DNA of 64,000 bases from Caballeronia cordobensis (GTDB taxonomy: Bacteria; Pseudomonadota; Gammaproteobacteria; Burkholderiales; Burkholderiaceae): contig NZ_FCNY02000005.1 of assembly GCF_001544575.2 (NCBI RefSeq), positions 124,001 to 188,000 on the forward strand, read 5' to 3'. Below the pieces are notes generated by a model. It made no database searches and was not told the DNA's origin. It saw nothing but the letters and a program-made list of their open reading frames with translations. How positions within the stretch are numbered: the first letter of the stretch is position 1; every line of letters begins with the position of its first letter. The position numbers and the translations under genes were made by a program. This document shows, in pieces, positions 53,406 through 61,462 of this stretch.

Positions 53406-54698
53406 TTAGCGTGCCGACTGGCCTGCGATGCCCAGGTTGGACACGCGGCGGTTATGCACGAACAGCACCATCGCGATCACACCGGTAAAGTCGATGAGCG
53501 CGCCGAACAGGAACGCGCTGTGATAGCCGCCGAAGTACTGGATGAGAAAGCCCGTGAGCGCCGGCCCGATGATGCCCGACAGATTGCTCAGGAAGTGAAT
53601 GAAGCCGCCCACGCCGCCCTGACGATGCAGCGGCAGGATTTCGTGCTGAATGGCCCAGATTGCCTGGCACGAACCGGTGAGAAACAGCAGCGCCGCCGCG
53701 ATCAAACCCACCGCCGCCGCAAGCGATGTCGCCGACGTGATGCTCAGCACCGCCACGCCCGAGAGCGCCAGCGGAATCGTCGCGACGAGCTTGCGCGCCT
53801 TCACGGGATCGTCCATGCGCCGGTAGATCCAGTCGCCGATCAGACCGCCGCCGAAGTAGCCGATCGCGCCGCAGATCCACGGTATCGACGTGATAATGCT
53901 CATCTGCTTCAAGTCGAGATGCAGCACGTTGGTGAGATAACTCGGCAGCCACGAGATGAACACATACTGCGTGTAGTTCACGGCGAACAGCCCCGCGCCC
54001 AGCGCGAGCGTGCTCGGACGGCGCAGATACGCGCCGAGCGTCATGCCGTCGTCCTCCACGTTCGCGGCTTCGGCAACGGCGCGGCTTTCGTCGATCAGGC
54101 GGCGTTCATCGGCATGCACGCGCGCATTGCTGGCGGGCTTGTCCGTCACGAAGATGCGCCACACGACGAGCCACAGAAAGCCCAGCACCGCAATGACGAT
54201 GAACGACATGCGCCAGTCGAACGCATACGCAATGAGCCCGACGATGGGACCGGCGATCGCGTTGCCGAGCGTTTGCCCGGAGAACGTGAAGCCGATCATC
54301 GTCGAGGTTTCATGGCGCGGAAACCAGTTCGAGATGGTGCGGTTCGTGTTCGAACTCATGGGCCCTTCGCCGATGCCGAAGAACACGCGGCACAGCAGCA
54401 GCGACACGAATCCCGTTGCTGCCGCAGTGAGGCCGCAGAACAGCGACCATAGGCCCATTGCGTAAGTGAACACGCGCACCGTGCCCCACTTGTCGGCGAA
54501 GTAGCCGCCGAGAAACGAGAAGATCGAATAGCCGATGAAGAAGCTGCTGAAGATGATGCCGAGCTGCGAGGGCGACAGGTCGAGCGTCTTGCTCACGATG
54601 GGCGCGACGATGCCGAGCGCCGCGCGGTCCATATAGTTGATCGCGCCCGCCGTGAATAGCAGGCCCGCGACCACATAGCGGTATTTGCCGGTTTTCAT
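53406..54698 (-). CDS. MFS transporter, ACS type (hexuronate/glucarate-like)
   Basis: A 430-residue ACS-family transporter with about 12 membrane segments: FTAGAINYMDRAALGIVAPI at the start, RVFFGIGEGPMSSNTNRTIS in segment 4, and the loop GYFADKWGTVRVF. AAGGAGACAT precedes the start. ExuT- and GudP-like transporters have the same features, which fits with uronate dehydrogenase 14 bases downstream. Of the two ACS transporters in the window this one is the likelier uronate carrier. Confidence 0.92.
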   Translation of the reverse strand: MKTGKYRYVVAGLLFTAGAINYMDRAALGIVAPIVSKTLDLSPSQLGIIFSSFFIGYSIFSFLGGYFADKWGTVRVFTYAMGLWSLFCGLTAAATGFVSLLLCRVFFGIGEGPMSSNTNRTISNWFPRHETSTMIGFTFSGQTLGNAIAGPIVGLIAYAFDWRMSFIVIAVLGFLWLVVWRIFVTDKPASNARVHADERRLIDESRAVAEAANVEDDGMTLGAYLRRPSTLALGAGLFAVNYTQYVFISWLPSYLTNVLHLDLKQMSIITSIPWICGAIGYFGGGLIGDWIYRRMDDPVKARKLVATIPLALSGVAVLSITSATSLAAAVGLIAAALLFLTGSCQAIWAIQHEILPLHRQGGVGGFIHFLSNLSGIIGPALTGFLIQYFGGYHSAFLFGALIDFTGVIAMVLFVHNRRVSNLGIAGQSAR

Positions 54699-54784
54699 AT
54701 GTCTCCTTGACTGCTTTTTTATGGGTCACGCGGCGGCGACTTCATGTGCGTCGCCGGCCGTCGCGAGTCACGCGCACTGCGCCT

Positions 54785-56332
54785 TCAACTCATGATGCCG
54801 ATCTGCCAGGGCACGAACTCGTGATCGCCGAGGCCGAGCAGTTCGCTCTTCGTCCGTTTGCCCGATGCCGTTTCCAGCAGCGCTTCGAAGATGGCTTGCC
54901 CCATGCTTTCGATCGTCGCTTCGCCATCGAGAATCGCGCCGCAATTCAGGTCCATGTCTTCGCTCAGGCGCCGGTACATCGCCGTGTTGGTGGCGAGCTT
55001 GATCGAGGGCACGGGCTTCGCGCCGAACATCGAGCCGCGCCCCGTCGTGAACGCGATGAGATTCGCGCCGCCCGCGATCTGCCCTGTCGCCGACACCGGA
55101 TCGAAGCCGGGCGTATCCATGAAGACGAGGCCGTTCTGCGTCACCGGCTGGGCGTAGCGGTACACCTCCATCAAAGGCGTGGTGCCGCCTTTCATCGACG
55201 AACCGATCGACTTTTCGAAGATGTTCGCGAGTCCGCCGACCTGATTGCCGGGGCTGACTTTTCCGTTGATCTGCACGTCGCGGCCGACGGAATACTCTTC
55301 TTTCCACCAGCGAATGCGCTCGACGAGCTTCTCGCCCACCGCGCGACTCGCCGCGCGGCACGTGAGCGTGTGCTCCACGCCATAGACCTCGGGCGTCTCC
55401 GAGAGGATCGCCGTGCCGCCGTGACGCACGAGGATGTCCATCGCGGCGCCGAGCGCGGGATTCGCGCTGATGGACGAGAAGCCGTCCGAGCCGCCGCATT
55501 GCAGGCCGATCTTGAGATGACTCGCATCGACCGTGCTGCGCGTCACGGCGTTCGCATGCGGCAAGAGCGCCTTCACCGTTTCGATGCCCGCCTCGATGGT
55601 CTTGCGCGTGCCGCCCGACTCCTGCATCACGAAGGTATGCAGACGCGAATTCGCTCCCATGCCTTCCTGATCGAGCAAACCTTGCAGTTGATTGCGTTCG
55701 CAGCCGAGCCCGACGATGAGCGCCGCCGCGAGATTGGCGTGTCGCGCGTAGCCCGCCATCGTGCGGCGCAGAAGCTGCATGGGCTCGCCGCTCATTTCCA
55801 TGCCGCAGCCGATCGAATGACTGAACGCGACGACACCATCGACATTGGGATACGCCGCGAGACGTTCGGGCGTGAACCATTCAGCGATCTTGTGCACGAC
55901 GGTCGCGGAGCAGTTCACCGTCGACAGAATGCCGATGTAGTTGCGCGTCGCCACGCTGCCGTCCGCGCGCACGATGCCCTGAAACGTCGCACGTTGCGAT
56001 GCGGGCAGCAGGTCGACCGCGCGATAGTCCCGGCCGTGCGCATAATCGCGATCGAAATCGCGAAACTCGACATTGTGTCCGTGGACCAGCGTGCCAGCCG
56101 GAATATCTGTCGCGGCAAAGCCGATCACGACGTTGTACTTGCGAATCGCCTCGCCTTGCCGGATCGCGCGTGCGGCGATCTTGTAGCCGGCCGTGACCTG
56201 GCTGCGGCTCACGAAATCTTCCGCCTCCACGCGCGTGCCGATGGCCACATCGGTGCGGGCGATCACCACGTTGTCATGGGAATGCAGGCGAATCACCGGC
56301 CCGGCGACGCGCTTTTCGGACTGCTCGATCAT
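54785..56332 (-). CDS. garD: Galactarate/altronate dehydratase (GarD/UxaA family)
   Basis: A 515-residue member of the GarD/UxaA family, iron-dependent dehydratases of galactarate or altronate. The N-terminal SAF-like domain (VIARTDVAIGTRVEAEDFVS) is followed by the catalytic part with LIVGLGCERNQLQGLL, GLQCGGSDGFSSISANPALG and VSPGNQVGGLANIFEKSIGS. Length is near E. coli GarD (523). Because uronate dehydrogenase is next, the substrate is more likely galactarate than altronate. The start at 56332 has only a weak site (GAGAACCCCC). First gene of the minus-strand operon, with a shared regulon site 102 bases upstream. Confidence 0.85.
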   Translation of the reverse strand: MIEQSEKRVAGPVIRLHSHDNVVIARTDVAIGTRVEAEDFVSRSQVTAGYKIAARAIRQGEAIRKYNVVIGFAATDIPAGTLVHGHNVEFRDFDRDYAHGRDYRAVDLLPASQRATFQGIVRADGSVATRNYIGILSTVNCSATVVHKIAEWFTPERLAAYPNVDGVVAFSHSIGCGMEMSGEPMQLLRRTMAGYARHANLAAALIVGLGCERNQLQGLLDQEGMGANSRLHTFVMQESGGTRKTIEAGIETVKALLPHANAVTRSTVDASHLKIGLQCGGSDGFSSISANPALGAAMDILVRHGGTAILSETPEVYGVEHTLTCRAASRAVGEKLVERIRWWKEEYSVGRDVQINGKVSPGNQVGGLANIFEKSIGSSMKGGTTPLMEVYRYAQPVTQNGLVFMDTPGFDPVSATGQIAGGANLIAFTTGRGSMFGAKPVPSIKLATNTAMYRRLSEDMDLNCGAILDGEATIESMGQAIFEALLETASGKRTKSELLGLGDHEFVPWQIGIMS

Positions 56333-56433
56333 GGGGGTTCTCGTTCCTTGGACGTTTGATGCGCGGCGCGCACGCGCCCTTTTACGCGTTCCACGACTCG
56401 CCATGCCCATGATACGAATCGGGGATTTGCTAT

Positions 56434-56460
56434 GGCTTGCTTGAGAACCAAGAATTTTTA
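56434..56460 (-). promoter_or_regulatory. Shared regulon site, copy 4 (before garD)
   Basis: On the minus strand this is TAAAAATTCTTGGTTCTC followed by AAGCAAGCC. It shares AAAAATTCTT and AAGCAAGC with the copy at 48241 and faces the garD start at 56332 (102 bases). It lies 76 bases before the SMP-30 gene start, so both divergent genes could be controlled. Confidence 0.65.
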
Positions 56461-56535
56461 TCGTCCGGAGGCTTAATCTTCAGGCTCCGGACAAACGGTC
56501 CATGCAGAACAACCCGGCAAACAGGAGACGACCCG

Positions 56536-57474
56536 ATGTGGCAACAGACCGAACGCTATCCCGACCCCCGCGTGATCTCGCTCGATCCTTCGTTCGATCG
56601 CTATCGCGTGAACTTCTCCGCGGTCGAACGCCTTGCAACAGGCTTTCGCTTCATCGAAGGCCCGGTATATTTCGGCGATGCGCGATGCGTGTTGTTCAGC
56701 GATATTCCCAACAGCCGCATCATGCGCTGGGACGAAGAGACGGGCGCGGTCAGCGTGTACCGTGCGCAGTCGAACTACGCCAACGGCAATACGCGCGACC
56801 GTCAGGGACGGCTCATCACCTGCGAGCATGGACGGCGCATCGTGCGCACGGAATACGACGGGCGCATGACGGTCCTCATGGATTCGTTCGAGGGCAAGCC
56901 GCTCAACTCGCCGAACGACATCGTCGTCAGATCGGACGACTCGATCTGGTTCACCGACCCGCCGATGGGCATCTGGGGCCACTATGAAGGCAACAAGGCC
57001 GAGCCGGAGCTGCCGCATTCGATCTACCGCATCGACGGCAGGACGGGCGAAGCGAGCCTCGTCACCGCCGACCTCAAGGGCCCCAATGGTCTGTGCTTCT
57101 CGCCCGACGAGAAGCGCTTGTACGTGACCGAATCGCGCGGCGTGCCGAACAAGCTGATCCACGTCTTCGACGTGTCGGACGATGGCCGCGGCATCGGCCG
57201 GGGCCGCGTGTTTTACGACGCGGGCGTGGGCACCGTCGACGGCATTCGCGTGGATATCGACGGCAATCTGTGGTGCGGCTGGGGCATGGGCAGCGAAGAA
57301 CTCGACGGCGTGATGGTGCTGTCGCCGGCGGGGAAAGCGATCGGCCGCATCGCGCTGCCGGAACGATGCGCGAACATCTGCTTCGGCGGCCCGAAGCGCA
57401 ATCGTCTCTTCATGGCGGCGTCGCAATCGCTCTATGCGGTGTATGTGAACACGCAAGGCGTCGCGGGCGGTTGA
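56536..57474 (+). CDS. SMP-30/gluconolactonase family lactonase
   Basis: A 312-residue six-bladed beta-propeller of the SMP-30/gluconolactonase family, opening sugar-acid lactones with a divalent metal. Metal ligands expected: Glu in GFRFIEGPVYF, Asn in KPLNSPNDIVVRSDDSIWFT, and Asp in GTVDGIRVDIDGNLW. CAGGAGACGACCCG precedes ATG 56536. No signal peptide, so cytosolic. It is divergent from garD and would convert the aldarolactone made by uronate dehydrogenase to the free aldarate for the dehydratase. Confidence 0.92.
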   Translation: MWQQTERYPDPRVISLDPSFDRYRVNFSAVERLATGFRFIEGPVYFGDARCVLFSDIPNSRIMRWDEETGAVSVYRAQSNYANGNTRDRQGRLITCEHGRRIVRTEYDGRMTVLMDSFEGKPLNSPNDIVVRSDDSIWFTDPPMGIWGHYEGNKAEPELPHSIYRIDGRTGEASLVTADLKGPNGLCFSPDEKRLYVTESRGVPNKLIHVFDVSDDGRGIGRGRVFYDAGVGTVDGIRVDIDGNLWCGWGMGSEELDGVMVLSPAGKAIGRIALPERCANICFGGPKRNRLFMAASQSLYAVYVNTQGVAGG

Positions 57475-57565
57475 GGGTGCGGGCTGGGGATTCTGCGCGT
57501 TTGCACGGGCTATCCTATACTCGACAGCCTTTCGCTCTGATCAGTCGCGTAGTCCGCTCTGCGTT

Positions 57566-58633
57566 ATGCCCCGAATTCCGCCTGCGCGATTCGTCATCGG
57601 TTGCGCATTCATCGCGTCAGCGCTCACCGTGGTCGTCGTATCGTTCGCGTGGGTCGCCGGGTGGATTGCCTGGCCCGGCACGGCACCGGCGCTTTCGCCC
57701 GCACGTCTGATCGACGCATTCGAGCACGCAGGCGGCAGGCACCTAGGGTTTCGTCGCAATCATGCCAAGGGAATCTGTGTAAGCGGCTACTTCGACAGCA
57801 ACGGCAACGGCGCGGCGCTTTCGCGTGCCGAGGTCTTTCGACCGGGCCGCACGCCGGTGACGGGGCGCTTCTCCGCGCCCGGCGGCAATCCCGCGGAAAG
57901 CGACGCGGCCACCACCGTGCGCAGCTTCGCGCTGCGCTTCATGATGCGCAACGGAGAAGAATGGCGCACCGGCATGAACTCCGCGCCGGTCTTCGCCGTT
58001 CGCACGCCGCAAGCCGTGTTCGAGCAACAGGAAGCCATGCGGCCCGACCCGCGCACGGGCCGCGCGGATCCCGCCAGGCTGGAGGCGTTCTTCGCGGCGC
58101 ACCCGGAAACCAACGCGTTGCGCGACTGGCTCGCCGCGCATGCGCCGTCCTCGACCTTCTACAACGCGAACTATTACAGCATCAACGCGTTCCGTTTCAC
58201 CAATTCGGACGATGCCACGCGATTCGTGCGCTGGAGCGTGACGCCGGAAACGCCCTACGCACCCTTCGACGCCAGCCGGAATGCAACGCGCGATCCCGAC
58301 TTTCTCGCGCATGACCTGCGCACGCGGCTGCGCGAGCATCCCGTCACATGGCGCTTGATGCTGACGCCAGCCGGCCCGGGCGATCCCGTCGACGACGCCA
58401 CGCGCGCGTGGCCTGCCGAACGCGAAGCGCATCGAATCGACGCGGGGACGCTCGTCATCACGTCCGCCGAGTCGCAGATCGACGGCGCATGCCGCGACGT
58501 CAATTTCGATCCGACCGTGCTGCCGCGGGGCATCGCGCCTTCCGGCGACCCGCTGCTCGCCGCACGCGCCGCGGCCTACGCCGAGTCGTTCAGGCGTCGC
58601 ACAGCCGAGGAGGCCCGTGCGAACGTGCGTTGA
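57566..58633 (+). CDS. Catalase-family peroxidase, membrane-anchored
   Basis: A 355-residue small-subunit catalase-like peroxidase. The distal His is in RRNHAKGICVSGYFDSNGN (the RxxHAKG motif), with the expected Asn in RSFALRFMMRNGEEW-FYNANYYSINAF. The proximal Tyr is in ARAAAYAESFRRR. An N-terminal hydrophobic segment (RFVIGCAFIASALTVVVVSF) makes it a membrane-anchored or exported protein. It lacks the C-terminal extension of normal catalases (about 480 residues). Members reduce peroxide with organic donors. It lies 166 bases before an ECF sigma gene, so the sigma locus may respond to oxidative stress. Confidence 0.9.
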   Translation: MPRIPPARFVIGCAFIASALTVVVVSFAWVAGWIAWPGTAPALSPARLIDAFEHAGGRHLGFRRNHAKGICVSGYFDSNGNGAALSRAEVFRPGRTPVTGRFSAPGGNPAESDAATTVRSFALRFMMRNGEEWRTGMNSAPVFAVRTPQAVFEQQEAMRPDPRTGRADPARLEAFFAAHPETNALRDWLAAHAPSSTFYNANYYSINAFRFTNSDDATRFVRWSVTPETPYAPFDASRNATRDPDFLAHDLRTRLREHPVTWRLMLTPAGPGDPVDDATRAWPAEREAHRIDAGTLVITSAESQIDGACRDVNFDPTVLPRGIAPSGDPLLAARAAAYAESFRRRTAEEARANVR

Positions 58634-58651
58634 AAAAATGAGAGAACGCGT

Positions 58652-58679
58652 GGAATAAAGCCCTCGGGCGAAGTGTTTC
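58652..58679 (+). promoter_or_regulatory. Candidate ECF promoter before the sigma gene
   Basis: GGAATAA at 58652-58658 and TGTTTC from 58674, separated by 15 bases, 121 bases before the sigma gene start. The same elements occur twice more in the next 3 kb. GGAAT at -35 and TGTT at -10 are of ECF type, so the sigma gene is probably autoregulated. Confidence 0.7.
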
Positions 58680-58799
58680 ATCCCAAGTTAAACTTTGCGG
58701 TTCGTACCTCGCGCCGGTGCCGGGAAGGAGACGATCGACCACGATCGCGACAGCACGCGCGGCATGGATCCGCCCGGGGATCATGGAGAGATACGTTCA

Positions 58800-59345
58800 A
58801 TGAGCGGTGCAGACCTGCCCGGCATGCTTCCTGACATGCTGCCGCGCCTATGGGCATTCGCGCTTCGTCTTTCGGGCGACCAGCACGATGCCGAAGATCT
58901 CGTGCAGCGCGCGTGCGTGCGCGGGCTCGAACGCGCACATCAGCTTCAACCCGACACCGCGCCCCTGAGCTGGATGTATGCCATCATCCATTCGACGTGG
59001 ATCAACGAACTGCGCGCGCGCAGCGTCCGCAAGCGGGCGAGCTTCGAGTGGGACGACGACTTCCTCGAAAATCTGCCCGACCCGGTCGACAGAAGTCCGG
59101 AAACGCAGTTGATGCACGGGCAGATCGTCGATGCGATCGAGCGCCTGCCTGAAGCGCAACGTGTGGTCATGTTGCTCGTCGCGGTCGAAGGCTTCTCGTA
59201 TCAGCAGGCCGCGGACACGCTGGAGATTCCCATCGGCACGGTGATGAGCCGCCTCTCGCGCGCCCGGCAATCGATCGGCGCCATGTTCGGCGAGCAGACG
59301 CCCAAGGCTCGCCCCGCTCCGACTCACAAGGATTCGTTCGCATGA
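58800..59345 (+). CDS. ECF-family RNA polymerase sigma factor
   Basis: A 181-residue extracytoplasmic-function sigma factor with region 2 at about 13-75 (MLPRLWAFALRLSGDQHDAE, then DLVQRACVRGLERA and region 2.4 SWMYAIIHSTWINELR) and region 4 at about 108-160 (AIERLPEAQRVVMLLVAVEG, then FSYQQAADTLEIPIGTVMSR). ATG 58800 follows GGAGAG. Its TGA overlaps ATGATG of the first anti-sigma-like gene, so the two are translationally coupled, as usual for sigma/anti-sigma pairs. It has a promoter of its own type upstream. The signal is unknown; oxidative or envelope stress is likely from the neighbours. Confidence 0.92.
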   Translation: MSGADLPGMLPDMLPRLWAFALRLSGDQHDAEDLVQRACVRGLERAHQLQPDTAPLSWMYAIIHSTWINELRARSVRKRASFEWDDDFLENLPDPVDRSPETQLMHGQIVDAIERLPEAQRVVMLLVAVEGFSYQQAADTLEIPIGTVMSRLSRARQSIGAMFGEQTPKARPAPTHKDSFA

Positions 59346-60256
59346 TGGCCGACGACGCTCAACTTCTCGCTTATGTCGACGGCGGGCTCTCTCCGGAGGA
59401 GCGCGAATCCGTCGAAGCCCAACTACGCGAATCCGCGGAAGCGCGCAAGAAAGTCGCGCTCCTGCGTGCCTCGAAGGTCGAGTTCGCGGACGCCTTCGCG
59501 AAACAGCCTCTGCCTCCCGTGCCGGAGAGCCTGCGGCTCAACATCGACCAGATGGTGAAGGCGCATCGGGCCGCCGCGGCCGCGCCCGCCGCCGCCAATG
59601 AACCCGCCAATCCTGACGACGCGCACGCTCCCGCCGCGCCGGTGCGGTCGCGGCTGCGCCGCATGCCCATGTGGCTCGCCGCGGCATGCGTCGCGGGCGC
59701 GTTCGTGGCCGGCCAGTTCGTCCATTTCGGCTCGCTGCTCGGTTCACCGCAGCCCGGCGGCGGCACGCAAATGGCGAGCGCCGATGTCTCTCCGTGGGTC
59801 GCCGCCGCCGTCGGCTATCAGAAGCTCTATACGCGCGACACGGTCGGCTATCGCGAAGACGATCCGGCCACCGCCGCCCGCGTCGTGGCCGATATCCGCA
59901 ACGAAGACCGCATCGCGCTGCGCGTGCCGGACCTCAGCAGCGCGGGGCTGACTTTCAAGTCGGTGCAGCGCCTGCGCTTCAACAACAAGCCGCTGGTGCA
60001 GATCGTCTATCTGCCGCGCAACGGGCCGCCCATTGCGCTGTGCGTGATGAAAGATGCCCGGCCGGACGAGACGGTCGCGTCCCGCACGGTCGACGCCATG
60101 GACGTCACAACCTGGCGGCAGGGCGAGATGAGCTATGCGCTCATCGGCCAGGCGGGCGACGTCGATCTGGGCGCGCTCGGCAAACGCATCTCCGAACTCG
60201 ACATGGCGCCGCTCTTCAGCGAGGCCTCGCACGGGCCGGCGAACCTGGCCGGGTGA
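59342..60256 (+). CDS. Anti-sigma factor-like membrane protein
   Basis: A 304-residue single-pass protein. The cytosolic N-terminus (LLAYVDGGLSPEERESVEAQ) has the helical pattern of zinc-less anti-sigma domains; HxxxCxxC is absent. An Ala/Pro linker and a membrane segment (MPMWLAAACVAGAFVAGQFV, about 109-130) precede a periplasmic domain (SPWVAAAVGYQKLYTRDTVG, LQRLRFNN-like segments). It would hold the sigma factor at the membrane until a signal arrives. The ATGA overlap with the sigma gene supports this. A second protein of the same design follows. It belongs to an anti-sigma group of unknown fold name. Confidence 0.88.
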   Translation: MMADDAQLLAYVDGGLSPEERESVEAQLRESAEARKKVALLRASKVEFADAFAKQPLPPVPESLRLNIDQMVKAHRAAAAAPAAANEPANPDDAHAPAAPVRSRLRRMPMWLAAACVAGAFVAGQFVHFGSLLGSPQPGGGTQMASADVSPWVAAAVGYQKLYTRDTVGYREDDPATAARVVADIRNEDRIALRVPDLSSAGLTFKSVQRLRFNNKPLVQIVYLPRNGPPIALCVMKDARPDETVASRTVDAMDVTTWRQGEMSYALIGQAGDVDLGALGKRISELDMAPLFSEASHGPANLAG

Positions 60257-60284
60257 TGCGCCGCGCTTTTCTTTTTTAGCGCAT

Positions 60285-60312
60285 GGAATAAACACCGTTT
60301 CCGGGTGTTGTG
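60285..60312 (+). promoter_or_regulatory. Candidate ECF promoter before the second anti-sigma gene
   Basis: GGAATAA at 60285-60291, 14 bases, then TGTTGTG at 60306-60312. The spacing and both elements are the same as at 61385-61412. It begins 29 bases after the first anti-sigma stop and 106 before the second gene's start. Confidence 0.7.
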
Positions 60313-60417
60313 TGATTAGCCCCTCGTATCCGGGGGGCGTGGGACGCGCGTCCGGTTCGCCGGACAGCGCGTGAGACCGCGCTGCACAATCCGCCGCGAA
60401 CAGCGCTTGAAAGCCTT

Positions 60418-61371
60418 ATGACACCGGACGACATCGAACTGCTGGCCTACGTGGACGGCAAGCTGCCCGCGCCTGAACGCGCGGCGCTCGAGCGCCTGCT
60501 TGCCGCATCGCCCGATGCGGCGTTGCGTGTCAAACGCCTCGAAGCGTCGAGCCTGCCGTACGCGGAGGCCTTCGCGTATCAGCGGCTGCCGCCGGTTCCG
60601 CCGTCGCTCGCACGGATGATCGACGGCATCGCGCAGGCCGCGCGCCTCGACACGCCGGGGCCGGCTCACAGCGGGCGCGGCGCCGGCGCCAACGACGACA
60701 GAAACATCGGCGCGCCCGTATGGCACGCGACGGCGCGGGTCCGCAGGACAGCCGCGGCCGGCTGGCTCGCCGCGGCGTTCTTCGCCGGCGCACTTGCATG
60801 CGGCTTCGCGTTGCGCTTTGGTTACGACGATGCCCGTCTCGTGCCGCATCAGGAAGGCGCTCAGGCGTCGGCTCAGGTATCCGCGGACCCGGCGGCCGCG
60901 CCCTGGGTCGAGGCCGCCGCGCACTATCAACAGCTTTACAGCCGGGAAACGCTGGCGAATGTCGAGGCCGATGCGGCCCTCTCGCAGACGACGCTCGACA
61001 AGATTCGCCAGGACGACCGGCTCGCCATCGGCATTCCCGACTTGCGCGCGTACGGCCTCACGTTCAAGCGCGTCCAGCGCCTGCAATTTCATGGCCGGCC
61101 GCTGGTGCAGATCGTCTACCTTCCCGCGCAGGGCAATCCCGTCGCGCTGTGCCTGATGCACGAAGCGCAGGCTGACGCGATGCCCGCCGACCGCACGGTC
61201 GCCTCGATGGCGGTCGTCACCTGGCGCCGTGCGCACATCGGTTATGCGCTCATCGGCGCATCGGGCGACGCCGCGCTGAACCGGCTGGCGCGCAGCCTCG
61301 CGCAGGGCGACGCCGCCTCGCTGTTCGGCGCAGCAGAGGGTCTGCGCACCCTCGTCGCATCGTCCAGCTGA
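60418..61371 (+). CDS. Second anti-sigma factor-like membrane protein (paralogue)
   Basis: A 317-residue protein that parallels its neighbour over the whole length: ELLAYVDGKLPAPERAALER against QLLAYVDGGLSPEERESVEA, LPPVPPSLARMIDGI against LPPVPESLRLNIDQM, a membrane segment (WLAAAFFAGALACGFALRFG), then APWVEAAAHYQQLYSRETLA and RVQRLQFHGRPLVQIVYLPA. A tandem duplication with strong divergence is the simplest explanation. It has its own candidate ECF promoter, so its expression depends on the sigma factor while the first copy is coupled to it. It may titrate the sigma factor late, or receive another signal. There is no good ribosome site. Confidence 0.85.
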   Translation: MTPDDIELLAYVDGKLPAPERAALERLLAASPDAALRVKRLEASSLPYAEAFAYQRLPPVPPSLARMIDGIAQAARLDTPGPAHSGRGAGANDDRNIGAPVWHATARVRRTAAAGWLAAAFFAGALACGFALRFGYDDARLVPHQEGAQASAQVSADPAAAPWVEAAAHYQQLYSRETLANVEADAALSQTTLDKIRQDDRLAIGIPDLRAYGLTFKRVQRLQFHGRPLVQIVYLPAQGNPVALCLMHEAQADAMPADRTVASMAVVTWRRAHIGYALIGASGDAALNRLARSLAQGDAASLFGAAEGLRTLVASSS

Positions 61372-61384
61372 GGCGAGACAGCAC

Positions 61385-61412
61385 GGAATAATCGCGCTTC
61401 CCGGCTGTTGTG
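61385..61412 (+). promoter_or_regulatory. Candidate ECF promoter before the FecR-like gene
   Basis: GGAATAA at 61385-61391, 14 bases, then TGTTGTG at 61406-61412, the same arrangement as the copy before the second anti-sigma gene. It lies 51 bases before the start of the FecR-like gene. Confidence 0.7.
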
Positions 61413-61462
61413 TTGAAGAGACCGGCGTCTGCCGGACCACAACGCATCGACCGGCGGCGAGG

